A model generated the notes under the pieces. That model was not told the origin of the DNA and did no database searches. It saw only the letters and a program-made list of their open reading frames with translations. Positions 1 to 9,021 of a DNA stretch of 64,000 bases are shown here, piece by piece; the first letter of the stretch is position 1, and each line of letters opens with the position of its first letter. The stretch spans positions 38,347-102,346 of the forward strand of contig NZ_JAGGPB010000038.1 in assembly GCF_018614055.1 (NCBI RefSeq). Direction: 5' to 3'. The position numbers and the translations under genes are program-made. This DNA is from Streptomyces sp. ISL-98. GTDB lineage: Bacteria; Actinomycetota; Actinomycetes; Streptomycetales; Streptomycetaceae.

Positions 1-194
1 GCCGAGGCGTAGTCGCCCGAGTAGTGCGCCATGCCGTGCACCGAACGAACCCGGCGCCACGGGTCCGACTCGTCGAAGTCCCTCAAACGCAGCAGGTTGA
101 AGGGGACTTCGCGAGTCGACCCGTCGGTGTACCGAATCGACGCCGTAGGGGTGTTGCGCTTGCTACGGCTCTTTCTCGGGTGCTGTGCGGCCAT
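1..194 (-). pseudogene. TnsA-like transposase endonuclease, N-terminal part (runs off window)
   Basis: An open frame starts at ATG 194 and runs off the left edge. Its first about 64 residues are basic and then read WRRVRSVHGMAHYSG, which I recognise as the start of actinobacterial TnsA-like heteromeric transposase endonuclease subunits; TnsA cuts the 5' ends of a Tn7-like transposon. The same N-terminus recurs at 12,516-12,732. The gene lies just inside a transposon-end-like repeat block (278-334), as expected for the first gene of a Tn7-like element. Whether the gene is intact beyond the window cannot be seen. The family call rests on the short N-terminal motif only. Confidence 0.5.
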
Positions 195-337
195 ACTGAA
201 ACGGTGCGAAAAAAGCGCGCCGCCCAAACCGGAGGATCGTTAACAGTCGACAACTGACCGCTACTGAGCGTTACCGTTGTCCATGATCATGCGGAAGTGT
301 CCATACGGTGTCCATGGTCACGCGGAAATGTCCACGG
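195..337. repeat. Tn7-like transposon end, copy 1
   Basis: Two tandem 26-bp units (278-303 and 309-334, period 31) share the core CACGCGGAAATGTCCA with few mismatches and begin with TGTCCA. Together with the adjacent TnsA-like start this looks like the TnsB-binding end of a Tn7-like element. Near-identical blocks lie at 9,513-9,569 and 12,816-12,872 in the same orientation. Confidence 0.6.
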
Positions 338-350
338 CAACACCAGTGCG

Positions 351-1763
351 TTAGGGCTGTGACCTGCGGTGCAACCCGTCCGGGGAGGGGCGTCGGGACC
401 GAGAAGCGAGTCCGTTCTCCATGTACGTGATCTCTGCGTGGACGGTGTAGTGCCGGGCGCTCTGGGGGTGTTTACCGGCGTTGGGGCCGTACTTGCTGGT
501 CGGGTTCTTTAAACTGCGTGCCTTGACGCGGCGACGTCGGCGGGCGGGCCAGAGGCCGGCGGCGCCGATCGCGCCGACCAGGTCGACGTTCCCGGTGGTG
601 AGGCCGTGTCCGGTGACCACGGGGTCGGCGGCGGTCTGGAGCAGGACAGCGAAGCTGAGGCGGTCCATGTCCAGGTCGGGCCGGTGGGCGACGGCGTCCG
701 AGGCGGCTCGGATGAGGGCCTGGTAGGTGGTGAGCATGGCCCAGACCTCCTGATCGATGCCGTCGATGCTGTGGGAGCGCAGGACCCGGCCGTCCAGCAG
801 GCTTGCCTTGATCGAGAAATAGGTGGTCTCCACCTGCCACCTTTCGTGGTAAAGATCCACCAACTCGGCGGCGGGGTAACGCTGATGGTCCAACAGGCTG
901 GTGATCAGGCGCCACTGCTCACGACGCACGGTGCCGTCGTCCAGGGTGACGGTGATCCATGCCTCCACCACCCGCACCGACAGGGACGAGTAGCCCCGGC
1001 CGGCCTGGTAGGGGCCGCTCAGCCGGGAGAGGTAGGAACCGTCGGGCAGCCGGCGCACGACGGTGGGGCAGCGCGAAGCACCGGAGCGCACCAGGAACTG
1101 CGCTCCGGTATCCCGCACCCTTTCCAGCAGGTCGCGGGCGTCGAAGCCGGCATCGGCCAGCAGCAGCGCCGTGTCGTCCAGGACGTGCAACAGCCGAGCG
1201 GCATAGGTGGTCTCGCCATCGCTCTCGGGGCCGAAGGCCGCGGCGAGCAGGGCCCGGGTGCCGCACTCGACGATCACCAGCAGCCGCAGCAGCGGGTAGC
1301 CGAACTCCATCTTCTCCCCGGCCCGCTTGGGATAGCGCCAGAGAACCTGCTCGTCTTCGGGGACGTGCAGTCTGGTGCCGTCGATCGCGAGGGTCCGCAG
1401 GCCCCGGTAGTACACACCGGGCCGGGCCTTCTGTCCGACCGGCCCGGCCAATATCTCGAACAACACCTTCAACGGGCGGGCCCCCAGACGGCGCCGGGCC
1501 CGCGAGAGCGAGGAGACGGCCGGACGCGTGATGCCCGCGGCGGGCAGGTGCACGGTCAACTTGCCCCACACCGCCCGGTAGGAGCACTGCTCGAACAGCG
1601 CCAGCGCGAGGACGAAGTAGACCACCACCCGGGCTGGCAGCAGGCGTATCCGCTTCTCCCGCGCTCCGGTCTCGACGAGGACGGCGTCCACGAGGTCGAC
1701 GTCCACGATCTGGGTCAGCTCACCGAGATGCCCCGGCGCATAGATCCCCGACGCCGTACCCAT
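351..1763 (-). CDS. IS4-family DDE transposase
   Basis: 470-residue transposase from ATG 1763. The DDE triad is visible: D128 in AIDGTRLHVPE, D204 in LLADAGFDA, and E312 in the IS4 signature YHERWQVETTYFSIK (305-319), the Y-R-E-K motif of the family. It cuts and pastes its own IS. A longer open frame continues upstream to 3326 only because it runs antisense through the neighbouring IS701 element, so the internal ATG is preferred. The left IS end lies close to the stop, abutting Tn7-like end copy 1. I could not find a convincing right inverted repeat, perhaps because the IS701 element landed just upstream of the gene. Confidence 0.85.
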   Translation of the reverse strand: MGTASGIYAPGHLGELTQIVDVDLVDAVLVETGAREKRIRLLPARVVVYFVLALALFEQCSYRAVWGKLTVHLPAAGITRPAVSSLSRARRRLGARPLKVLFEILAGPVGQKARPGVYYRGLRTLAIDGTRLHVPEDEQVLWRYPKRAGEKMEFGYPLLRLLVIVECGTRALLAAAFGPESDGETTYAARLLHVLDDTALLLADAGFDARDLLERVRDTGAQFLVRSGASRCPTVVRRLPDGSYLSRLSGPYQAGRGYSSLSVRVVEAWITVTLDDGTVRREQWRLITSLLDHQRYPAAELVDLYHERWQVETTYFSIKASLLDGRVLRSHSIDGIDQEVWAMLTTYQALIRAASDAVAHRPDLDMDRLSFAVLLQTAADPVVTGHGLTTGNVDLVGAIGAAGLWPARRRRRVKARSLKNPTSKYGPNAGKHPQSARHYTVHAEITYMENGLASRSRRPSPDGLHRRSQP

Positions 1764-1845
1764 GGACGGCGTGATGGCAGACTGATCCTGCAACGGGACT
1801 CCCGACGATCTTCGAGCTTGGTCGCAAGACGATCTATCAGGAGTC

Positions 1846-3362
1846 GGTAGTCCGTTAGATCTTGTTTTGTGGGGGTAGGTGTTGGCTGCTGGGGGAAGGG
1901 GGCGGCGATGTCGAGGCTGGTGTCGTGTCCGCCGGCGCCGGGGCCGTTGGAGGGCTTCGCGGCGGAGTTCGATGGTCTGTTCACGCACCTCGCGCAGCGG
2001 CGGAAGTTTCGGGAGTATCTGGCGGGGCTGCTGGCGCCGCGGGAGCGGAGCAAGACGCTGACGTGTCTGGCCGGGGCGGAGCCGGTTGTCGGCAGCAAGG
2101 ACGCGGCGGTGCAGCGGCTGCAGTACTTCCTGTCGGAGTCGTGCTGGGAGCCGGATGCGGTCAACGGGCGGCGCCTGGAACTGCTGTTGGCCAATCCGGC
2201 GCTGGCGCCGCACGCCGGCGGGGTGCTGGTCATCGATGACAGCGGGGACCGCAAGGACGGCACCGCCACCGCGTTCACCGGCCCGCAGTACCTCGGCCGC
2301 ATCGGCAAGACCGACAACGGGATCGTCACCGTGACCGCGGTGTGGGCCGACGAGCGGGTCTACTACCCGGTGCACGCCGAGCCGTACTGTCCCGCCCGGC
2401 GGCTGCCGCAGGGCACGCGGGACCCGGCGTTTCACACCAAGTGGTGGATCGCCGCCGACCTGGCCGTGCGTGCCGCCGAGGACGGCTTCGGCTTCCGGGC
2501 GGTGACCGGTGACTGCGCCTACGGCGACACCGACAACTTCCGCGCCGCGCTGCGCGAGGCCGATCTGCCGTTCGTGCTGGCCGTCCGCCCCAGGCGCGGG
2601 ACCTGGGCCCGCGAGAGTGACGCGCACACCCCCGTCGAGGCGGCCCGGCGCCTGGCCTGGGGCGGCCCCGCCGCGCCGGGCGGGTGGACACCGGTGACCC
2701 GGTGCTTCCGCGATGGTTCCACCCGTGTGTGGTGGGCCGCCGACGCGGTGCTGGGCGGCTGGGGCCCCGACAGTCCCACCCGGCTGGTCGTGGCCACCGC
2801 CGACCCGGGCACCCTGCCCCAGAAGGCGACCTGGTATCTGGTCACCAACCTGCCCCGCCCCGGCGGCCCCCGCGATCCGGCCCGCGGCGCCGGCCAGGAA
2901 CACCGCGCCGCGAGCCTGCCCGAACTGGTCCGCATCTACGGGCTGCGGCACTGGATCGAGCAGTCCTACAAGCAGGTCAAGGACGAACTCGGGTGGGCCG
3001 ACTTCCAGGTCCGCTCCGCGCTCGCGATCCGCCGCCACCAGGCCCTGGTCCACTGCGCCTTCACCTTCTGCTGGGAGCAGTGGTTCACCCCGCCCGGGCC
3101 CTCGGATGCCACCGCACCGGAGACCGGCCCCGTCCGCCGGCCAGAGAGGGGGACCAGCCACGTCCCACCAGCCCCAACCTCCCTGCTGGCTCAGGGCCCT
3201 GCGCGCGGTCCGCTCCTGGCTCACCCCCGCCCTCACGCTGCGGCGCTGGTGGAACACCTGGTCCACCAAGCCCCCACCTCCTGAACTGCAGCACCTCATC
3301 GACACCGTCACCGCAGGCCAGGGCATCTATCTCTACACCCCACCTTGATCCGACGGACTACC
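1846..3362. mobile_element. IS701-family insertion sequence
   Basis: A 1,517-bp element bounded by imperfect inverted repeats: GGTAGTCCGTTAGATCTTG at the left and GGTAGTCCGTCGGATCAAG as the reverse complement of the right end. It encloses one transposase gene. No clear target duplication is visible in the flanks. Confidence 0.75.
1908..3348 (+). pseudogene. IS701-family transposase with a +1 frameshift
   Basis: ATG 1908 follows GGGGGAAGG. The reading frame shows the IS701 family core with DDSGDRKDGTATAFTG around residues 110-125 (first catalytic Asp), TGDCAYGD near 202 and HWIEQSYKQVKDELGW. In this frame the protein ends out of phase at 3284. The expected family C-terminus, ALRAVRSWLTPALTLRRWW then PPPPELQ, continues in the +1 frame to 3348, immediately before the inverted repeat. 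One extra G in the G run near 3147-3151 would explain this. Corrected length is about 479 residues. Either the IS is dead or the base is an assembly error. Confidence 0.75.
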
Positions 3363-3458
3363 GGTATCAGTGCACACAGGTAACGCGCACCCAGCGCACA
3401 ATGCATGACGCGCATCAGGGGCTGGTCCCCGCGGCCGGGCTCGGGGTAGAGAAGGAAG

Positions 3459-3498
3459 GCCCGCACGGAACCGGGCGGTCGGGGATTCACGTGCGGGC
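3459..3498 (-). terminator. Hairpin downstream of the secreted beta-rich protein gene
   Basis: Inverted repeat GCCCGCACG / CGTGCGGGC with a 22-nt loop, 22 bp beyond the stop of the minus-strand gene ending at 3521. A likely intrinsic terminator without a U tract, common in Streptomyces. Confidence 0.45.
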
Positions 3499-3520
3499 CG
3501 CGCTCATGGGGTCGGGGTCG

Positions 3521-4807
3521 TCAGACTCCCGTCAGGGTGTACGTACTCGTGCCGTCCTGCCTGCCGCTGGAGTACTGGCGGATCAACTCTCCGTCCGCGT
3601 ACCGGTCGTGGCCCATCATGGAGCCGGTGTACTTGTTCTGCAGACCGATCTTCGAGCTGCCGGGTACGTCGCGGTAGATGTAGAACCGCTGGAGGTCGTC
3701 CTCCCCGCAGGTGGCCGTCGTCAGGTAGGCCTGTTCCTGGTTGGCTATGTTCGCCGGGATGGTGGCGCATCCGCCGTTGCCCCAGTTCCACAGGGTCGCC
3801 TCGAGGACTCCGTTGTTCTCCGTGACGTTGCACAGGCGCCAGTTGTCCAGGTGGGCGCTGGTGAAGTTGGATTTGCGCAGGCGGATGCCGTCGTTGGCCA
3901 GGAGCGGTGCGCTCCAGTTCAGGGGCTTGCCGGGGACGTCGATCTTGTAGGCGCCGGGTTGGCAGTTCAGGGCGGCCCGGGTGGCGGGCTTGGCGGGCTG
4001 GGTGGCCTTCGTGCTCTGGGCGGCTGTGGCGGCGTTGTTGGCGTCGTGCTTGGCCTGGTCAGCCTTGGGCGAGGAGACGGGCCCGGCCGGGTGTTTCGCG
4101 GTGGCGGCGGGGGAGCCGCAGTCGAGGAGGTCCTGTGCCTTGCGCATGATGCTGGTGGCGGGGACGGTGTCCTCGCAGCGGACCGCGCCTTCTTCGAGAG
4201 TGGTGTAGGTGGTGTAGCTGCCGCTCTCGGGCCCATCGACCCACTTGGTGGCGTAGGTACCGTTGCCGGTGTCGACGCGGTTGCAGTTCAGGCTGCCGTA
4301 CTGGCCTGTGACCTTGCGGGTCCCCTCGTACAGGGCGTAGTAGCCGGGTCGGCGGAAGTCCCAGGAGATCGACTTGGACTCGCTGCTGGTGGTGCTGGAG
4401 GCTATCTGCACGTTCAGGCCCAGGCTCCCGCCCACCTGGCCGAGCAGTTCGACCTGGAAGCTGCCCTGGATGTTGGCGGAGAGGCCGACCTGGACCGTGA
4501 CCACGGTCTGTGTACTGGTCTCGATCGTCTGGGAGCCTGTTGACCCCTCGGTGACGTACCAGCCCTTGAAATGCGTGATCGTCGGAACGACCTGCGTGGA
4601 CTTGATGTACGGGTAGCGCTTGCCGAGGTCAGCTGGCGTACAGGAATCTCCGAGCTTGGGCTGGCCGGCCGCCAGAGCGGCCGGCTTGGCCGCGGCCGGA
4701 ACCGCTGGAGCGGCCGTCGCCGTCGTGGCGGCGAGCGCGGAGGCAGCGACCGCGGTGAGGACTGTCAGTCCTCTTCTCCAGAGGCCGGGTGATCGTGAAT
4801 GACGCAT
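3521..4807 (-). CDS. Secreted protein with beta-rich, possibly pore-forming-like region
   Basis: 428 residues from ATG 4807, chosen because AAGGGGG lies 9 nt upstream; the ATG at 4816 would sit directly on that site. A Tat/Sec-like signal (arginines, then a Leu/Ala-rich stretch ending ATAAPA) marks it as exported. Residues roughly 60-160 alternate Thr/Ser/Val with small residues (for example QTIETSTQTVVTVQVGLSAN), the pattern of long amphipathic hairpins in aerolysin/ETX-type proteins. An Ala/Lys/Pro linker then leads to a C-terminal Cys-containing domain with a QRFYIYRD-like segment reminiscent of beta-trefoil or lectin folds. The function is not known; the toxin-like reading is inference from residue pattern only. 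Confidence 0.7.
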   Translation of the reverse strand: MRHSRSPGLWRRGLTVLTAVAASALAATTATAAPAVPAAAKPAALAAGQPKLGDSCTPADLGKRYPYIKSTQVVPTITHFKGWYVTEGSTGSQTIETSTQTVVTVQVGLSANIQGSFQVELLGQVGGSLGLNVQIASSTTSSESKSISWDFRRPGYYALYEGTRKVTGQYGSLNCNRVDTGNGTYATKWVDGPESGSYTTYTTLEEGAVRCEDTVPATSIMRKAQDLLDCGSPAATAKHPAGPVSSPKADQAKHDANNAATAAQSTKATQPAKPATRAALNCQPGAYKIDVPGKPLNWSAPLLANDGIRLRKSNFTSAHLDNWRLCNVTENNGVLEATLWNWGNGGCATIPANIANQEQAYLTTATCGEDDLQRFYIYRDVPGSSKIGLQNKYTGSMMGHDRYADGELIRQYSSGRQDGTSTYTLTGV

Positions 4808-5742
4808 CGTGCTCATCCCCCTTGGACCGGTCTCCGCGTGGGGCACGCGGGAGTCCCGGCCGGTGGTGTGGTCGGTGTGACGGTGAGTGGTTATTGATCA
4901 GGGTGAACTTAGCGTCGGCAGCGGTGGGGTGACGATGACGGAATCAGCCAGTTCCGGGTGCAACTCATGGCCCTTTATGGACTGTTCGGCGGCCTTGACT
5001 TGCCCAGTTTCATCAGAATTTCATGGGCGTAGAGATAATTCGCCAACACCATTGTGCCAATGGGCTGTTTGGTCGTGAATCTGCTGCCGTCAACCCCGAC
5101 GACGGGCGACTTCCCTTGCAGTCCCTCGTCGTGTGCCGGTGCGTCCGACCGCCGCCGAACAGTCACGGTATTCGGCCAACTTCCGTAGTCCGAAACCGTG
5201 TTCCTTCAGTGGGTCACGGCGGCCTGGGTATTTGCGCGCTTGCCCGAACAGCTCTATGAACGACGGAAGCAGACCCTCACCAGCACGGTGAAGGGAATCC
5301 ATCGGAGGCGGTGCGCCTGCACTCTGGGAGTTTCGTCGGAGCCAGAGGCAGGCATTTCGATCGAGGAGACCATGTCAGGGTAAATCGGCCGGCCCTCGCC
5401 GCGCGATATCACCGATGCCGCATCCCTCCCCGGACAAAGTCGCCTGCCCCAGGAGGGGCAGACCCGTCCATGGCCCATCTGTTCGGCGCAGAGGAATCAC
5501 CTTGTGACCGGCGATCAGATGCGCTTGCAGGGCCGACTGTGGGTGCGAGCACCAGAGTCGGCCAGCGTTTGAGTAAACCATCGCGTAGCGGCACGGTACG
5601 ACAATCCCGCCTGCCGCCATGCCGAACGACCCGTAGCTGATGGCCCGCTGCGCCCAACGTCGGCCGGCAACGTCCGCATGAGCCCCGAGGGCTTCCAGTA
5701 CGCACTTCGAGACCGTACCCACCGGAAAACGCGGAGAAGAGG
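4808..5742. other. Long intergenic stretch, no supported gene
   Basis: About 930 bp between two secreted-protein genes on opposite strands. Base composition is less GC-rich around 4,970-5,070. Only short open frames without family resemblance or ribosome-binding sites are present. It must hold both divergent promoters; I cannot place them. Confidence 0.4.
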
Positions 5743-7056
5743 ATGAACATGTCCATACCAGGTTCACGTCGCCACCGCGGCAGGCGAAACCGAAAGCCGA
5801 ACAGGCTGCGCCGCGCCCTGTCACGGGCGACGGTGGCCGCGACGGCCGTCGCTGTCGCGTTCAGTGGCGGCACAGCGACGGCCGCCCCCGCGCCCACACA
5901 TCCCGCCGACCGCGCAAGCACCGTCACGGAAGGCCCGACGAACCACACCATCACGTCCAAGATGACCACAGTGCGGGTGACGGAACTGGTCACCAGAACC
6001 CCGGACCGCGCGGGCAACGTCACCGTGCGGCTGGTCAACGGGAAGACCATTCCCATCCCCGCGGCCAACAAGGACCTTGTGATGCGCCGCACCGCCCAGC
6101 AGGCCAAGGCCCTCCCCAAGGACACCGGCGACATCACATGCGGCATCGCCTGGATCAAGCTCAAGGAGAAGTCAAACAAGCACCCGGTCGCCATTGAGAC
6201 CGGGTTTCTTCTGGACAAAGTGGAAGCTATCGACTTCACCTGGTTCGCCACCATCAAGGGGCCGGACTACTCCTACGAGTACACCACTCGCGGCACCCCC
6301 GTTTACGGCGACAGCTGGGAAGGCGACTATCAGAGCGATAAGGATCAGGCCGAGGGAACCTACACGGCCATGGTCGACCGATCCAACATCGTGCTGACGA
6401 ACGGCGCAGTCTGCACCAATGTGGGGACAGCAAAGGACACGCGGCGCCTCACTAAGCCGAAGGCCGCATGCCTGAAAATGATGCAGGCCAATTCCCGCGA
6501 CGGGTGGATCCTCAACAGCACCCAACCGGTCAAGCACCGCAACAAGACCGACCCGAGCAGCCCGGCCGGGACCCGGGCAGCCGGGGCGCAGGCCTGCCTG
6601 CGGAAGAATCTCGGCGACGGCAGCCCGGCTTCGCATCCTAAGGAAGACATCACCGGCTGGCGCGACGCAGAGCAGTTCGTCGCCACGCACTCGCCCGGAA
6701 CCTCGATCTCCCGGTGTCACCTGATCGCCAACATCCTCGGCGGGAAAGGGCAGATAGAGGACGGCGGTCAGAACAACCTCGTCCCCTGCTGGCAGGTGGG
6801 GATGAACACCGGAACACCCAGCATGCGGACCTACGAGAAAGCGGTGAAGGACGCAGTTGAGGCGGCCACCATGGGGCCGGATGATGCGGTCTACTACCAG
6901 GTGACACCCCTCTACAAGGACAGCGACAGCACGATCCCCACGGGTGTCACCATGAGCGCCGCGGTTCAGCGGGCGGACGGAACGCAGAGTCTGCTGCCCA
7001 TCACCGGCGTTACCAACACCAAGGGGACCACCGGGCAGCTCAACCTCGGAAACTGA
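5743..7056 (+). CDS. Secreted DNA/RNA non-specific endonuclease
   Basis: 437 residues; ATG 5743 is preceded by GGAG at 7 nt. A basic N-terminus followed by an Ala/Val-rich stretch ending ATAAPA is a signal peptide. The C-terminal third carries the non-specific endonuclease signature SRCHLIANILGG (about residues 324-335) followed by GGQNNLVPC and a late YEKAV helix, matching His/Asn-metal nucleases of the Endonuclease_NS_2 type. The N-terminal two thirds are unrecognised and could target or mask the nuclease. It is followed after 31 bp by a DUF1963 gene on the same strand, so both are probably co-transcribed. Likely an exported nuclease used against competitors or for nutrient release. Confidence 0.75.
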   Translation: MNMSIPGSRRHRGRRNRKPNRLRRALSRATVAATAVAVAFSGGTATAAPAPTHPADRASTVTEGPTNHTITSKMTTVRVTELVTRTPDRAGNVTVRLVNGKTIPIPAANKDLVMRRTAQQAKALPKDTGDITCGIAWIKLKEKSNKHPVAIETGFLLDKVEAIDFTWFATIKGPDYSYEYTTRGTPVYGDSWEGDYQSDKDQAEGTYTAMVDRSNIVLTNGAVCTNVGTAKDTRRLTKPKAACLKMMQANSRDGWILNSTQPVKHRNKTDPSSPAGTRAAGAQACLRKNLGDGSPASHPKEDITGWRDAEQFVATHSPGTSISRCHLIANILGGKGQIEDGGQNNLVPCWQVGMNTGTPSMRTYEKAVKDAVEAATMGPDDAVYYQVTPLYKDSDSTIPTGVTMSAAVQRADGTQSLLPITGVTNTKGTTGQLNLGN

Positions 7057-7087
7057 TGCCAACCAGCTAGTGCCTACGGGAGCCAGT

Positions 7088-8137
7088 ATGAGTCGCACCA
7101 CCCCGCCGCGGCCGTTCGACGTCACCGCGCTCTTCCCTCAACTGGCCCCGCTGGCACGCACGGCGACCCGGCTGCACCCCCGCCCCGGATCGCCGTCGGT
7201 GCACGACAGCTCCGTCGGCGGGCCACTGCTGTGGCCCGCCGACAAGCCGTGGCCGCACTGCGAAGGGCCGCACGAGGGGCACGGTGCGGGCACAGGCCCC
7301 TCGCCGCAGGACGTGCGGCTGCTGCGCCGTCACCGGGCGGCACTGGAAGCGCGGCGGCACCGCGATCCCCAAGGCCCCTGGGCCACGCCTGAAGAACTGG
7401 CGACCGACAGCCGCCTCCAGGCCGCCCGCCCGTGGCCCCAGGGTCCAATCGCCATGCTGCCCGTGGCACAGCTGTACGCGCGTGACGTTCCTCAACTCCG
7501 CACGCTCGGGCCGTCCGAGGCCGATCTCCTCCAGGTCCTCTGGTGTCCCTTCGACCACCCGGCGAACCCCAGGCCCCTACTGCTCTGGCGGACCGCCTCC
7601 GAGGTCACCGATATCCTCGGCGCCCCTCCCGAGCCCTCCGCCATCCAGTTCTCCGACTACCTGCCCGAACCCTGCCTGTTCGCACCGGAGCAGGTCACCG
7701 AATACCCGAACTTCCTGGAGCTGAGCAAGGAGCTGCAGGAGCAGCTTCGCGACCAGAACAGGTGGCAGGCGGCCGGATCAGCGGTGGACAGCTCCTACGA
7801 AGCCGCCCCGGAGGAGTTCTACCAGAACCACCTCTCGGTCTCCCCCGGCTGGAAGGTCGGGGGCTGGAGCAACTGGGGCCTCACCGACCCCCTGCCCCGG
7901 CGCTGCCCCGAGTGCGACACTGAGATGGACCCGTTGCTGACGATCGCCTCGACCGAATGGGACGGTGGCAGCGAAAACTGGGCCCCCGTCGAGAACCAGA
8001 CTGGCGACCAACCACCCCTACCTCAGGGAACTCCCCCGGCGAACTTCACCAGGGTCGTCCTAGCCGGGGGCTATGGCATGCAATTTCACATCTGCCCGGC
8101 ATCCCCAGACCACCCGCACATTGAACTGATTCAGTGA
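7088..8137 (+). CDS. DUF1963-family protein
   Basis: 349 residues from ATG 7088, which has GGGAG 5 nt upstream; a GTG at 7070 has none. The sequence shows the hallmarks of cytoplasmic DUF1963 (YwqG-like) proteins of actinobacteria: GGPLLWPADKPWPHC near the start, LYARDVPQL, LLQVLWCPFDH, WKVGGWSNWG and CPEC, then LLTIASTEWDGG. No signal peptide is present. The family has no established biochemical role, but members often neighbour toxin genes as presumed immunity or binding proteins. Its position directly behind a secreted nuclease suggests such a pairing here, which is inference. Confidence 0.8.
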   Translation: MSRTTPPRPFDVTALFPQLAPLARTATRLHPRPGSPSVHDSSVGGPLLWPADKPWPHCEGPHEGHGAGTGPSPQDVRLLRRHRAALEARRHRDPQGPWATPEELATDSRLQAARPWPQGPIAMLPVAQLYARDVPQLRTLGPSEADLLQVLWCPFDHPANPRPLLLWRTASEVTDILGAPPEPSAIQFSDYLPEPCLFAPEQVTEYPNFLELSKELQEQLRDQNRWQAAGSAVDSSYEAAPEEFYQNHLSVSPGWKVGGWSNWGLTDPLPRRCPECDTEMDPLLTIASTEWDGGSENWAPVENQTGDQPPLPQGTPPANFTRVVLAGGYGMQFHICPASPDHPHIELIQ

Positions 8138-8443
8138 GCCTCTTTCATTCTGAATATCCGCAGTTCAGCAGTGTGTGGACGAGATCAGGGAGTGTCAGCG
8201 GCGGGCGGTGGCGAGGAAACCCAGGAGGTGCGCGCAGGCGCGGGCCAGTTCGCGCAGTGCGGGCACGTGCCCGGCCGGTACGTGGGCGGGACCGGTGGCC
8301 AGTGTGTGGCGGGCATGGTCGTAGGACGCCTTGTGCCGGTCCCGTTTCAGGCTGGCGTGATCCATTGCGTTGAGCAGCGGATGAGCCTCGAACAACAAGA
8401 GGGCGAGGTGCCCGTGCAGCAGACGTGCAGCAGCAGACCCTGA
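8138..8443 (-). other. Gene remnant, unrecognised
   Basis: A minus-strand frame (8195 to about 8440) reads through a His/Ala-rich stretch including DHASLKRDRHKASYDHARH and ends with a stop. Its 5' end is lost where an IS701 fragment begins on the other strand. It looks like the tail of a truncated actinobacterial gene; I do not recognise the family. Confidence 0.25.
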
Positions 8444-8530
8444 ACGCCGGCCGTTCAGATCGGCGTGTTCGCCGCTTACGCCACCAGCCGCGGTCACGCG
8501 CTGGTCGACCGCGAGCTCTACCTGCCCAAA
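8444..8530 (+). pseudogene. IS701-family transposase fragment
   Basis: 29 codons encode VQIGVFAAYATSRGHALVDR and then ELYLPK, a strongly conserved internal block of a different IS701 transposase from the one at 1,908. The fragment is cut off exactly at the left inverted repeat of the IS5-family element at 8531 and does not resume on its far side (9429), so the flanks of the IS5 copy no longer match each other. Confidence 0.7.
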
Positions 8531-8545
8531 GAGCTCGTAACACGA

Positions 8546-9021
8546 TCACGAGTGGGTCTTCTTGAGGCGTCGCCAGCAGATGAGGCTGCAGGCCAATGAG
8601 ACGAAGGCGTCATGGAGTTCGGGTCTGCGTTCCCAGCGGACGGCCAGGCGTTTGAAGTGGTGGAGCAGGGCGAAGGTCTGTTCCACGACGTAGCGGATTT
8701 TGCCCATGCCCTGGATGTTCGGGGCTCCCTTGCGGGAGATGACGGGCAGGATCTTGCGCTTGCGGAGTGCGTCCCGGTTCGGGTTCGAGTCGTAGCCCTT
8801 GTCACCCAGCAGGGCTTCGGGGCGTCGTCGCGGCCGGCCGGGTCGACCGGCGACGGGCGGGATGCCATCGACGAGGGCGAGGGTCTGGGTGACGTCGTTG
8901 ACGTTCGCTGCGGTGGTGATGACCTTGAGCGGGGTGCCGCGGCCGTCACAGATCAGGTGGTGCTTGCTGCCCGCCTTCCGCCGGTCGACCGGCGACGGAC
9001 CGGTTTTGGCACCCCCGTTTT
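8546..9021 (-). CDS. IS5-family transposase, OrfB (reached by -1 frameshift)
   Basis: This frame continues OrfA from the slippery site: NGGAKTGPSPVDRRKAGSKH, then a VNDVTQTLALVDGIP block, LLGDKGYDSN with the second catalytic Asp, and the Glu-containing C-terminal block RYVVEQTFALLHHFKRLAVR. The fused product is about 270 residues, normal for the family. All catalytic residues are present, so the element may be active. Confidence 0.8.

Noticed and set aside
351..3326. A 991-residue minus-strand open frame
   Set aside because: Only its C-terminal 470 residues are a transposase; the rest is antisense to the IS701 transposase gene.
4808..5742. Possible genes in the gap between secreted-protein genes
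   Set aside because: All frames are short, without start signals, family motifs or the expected codon bias.
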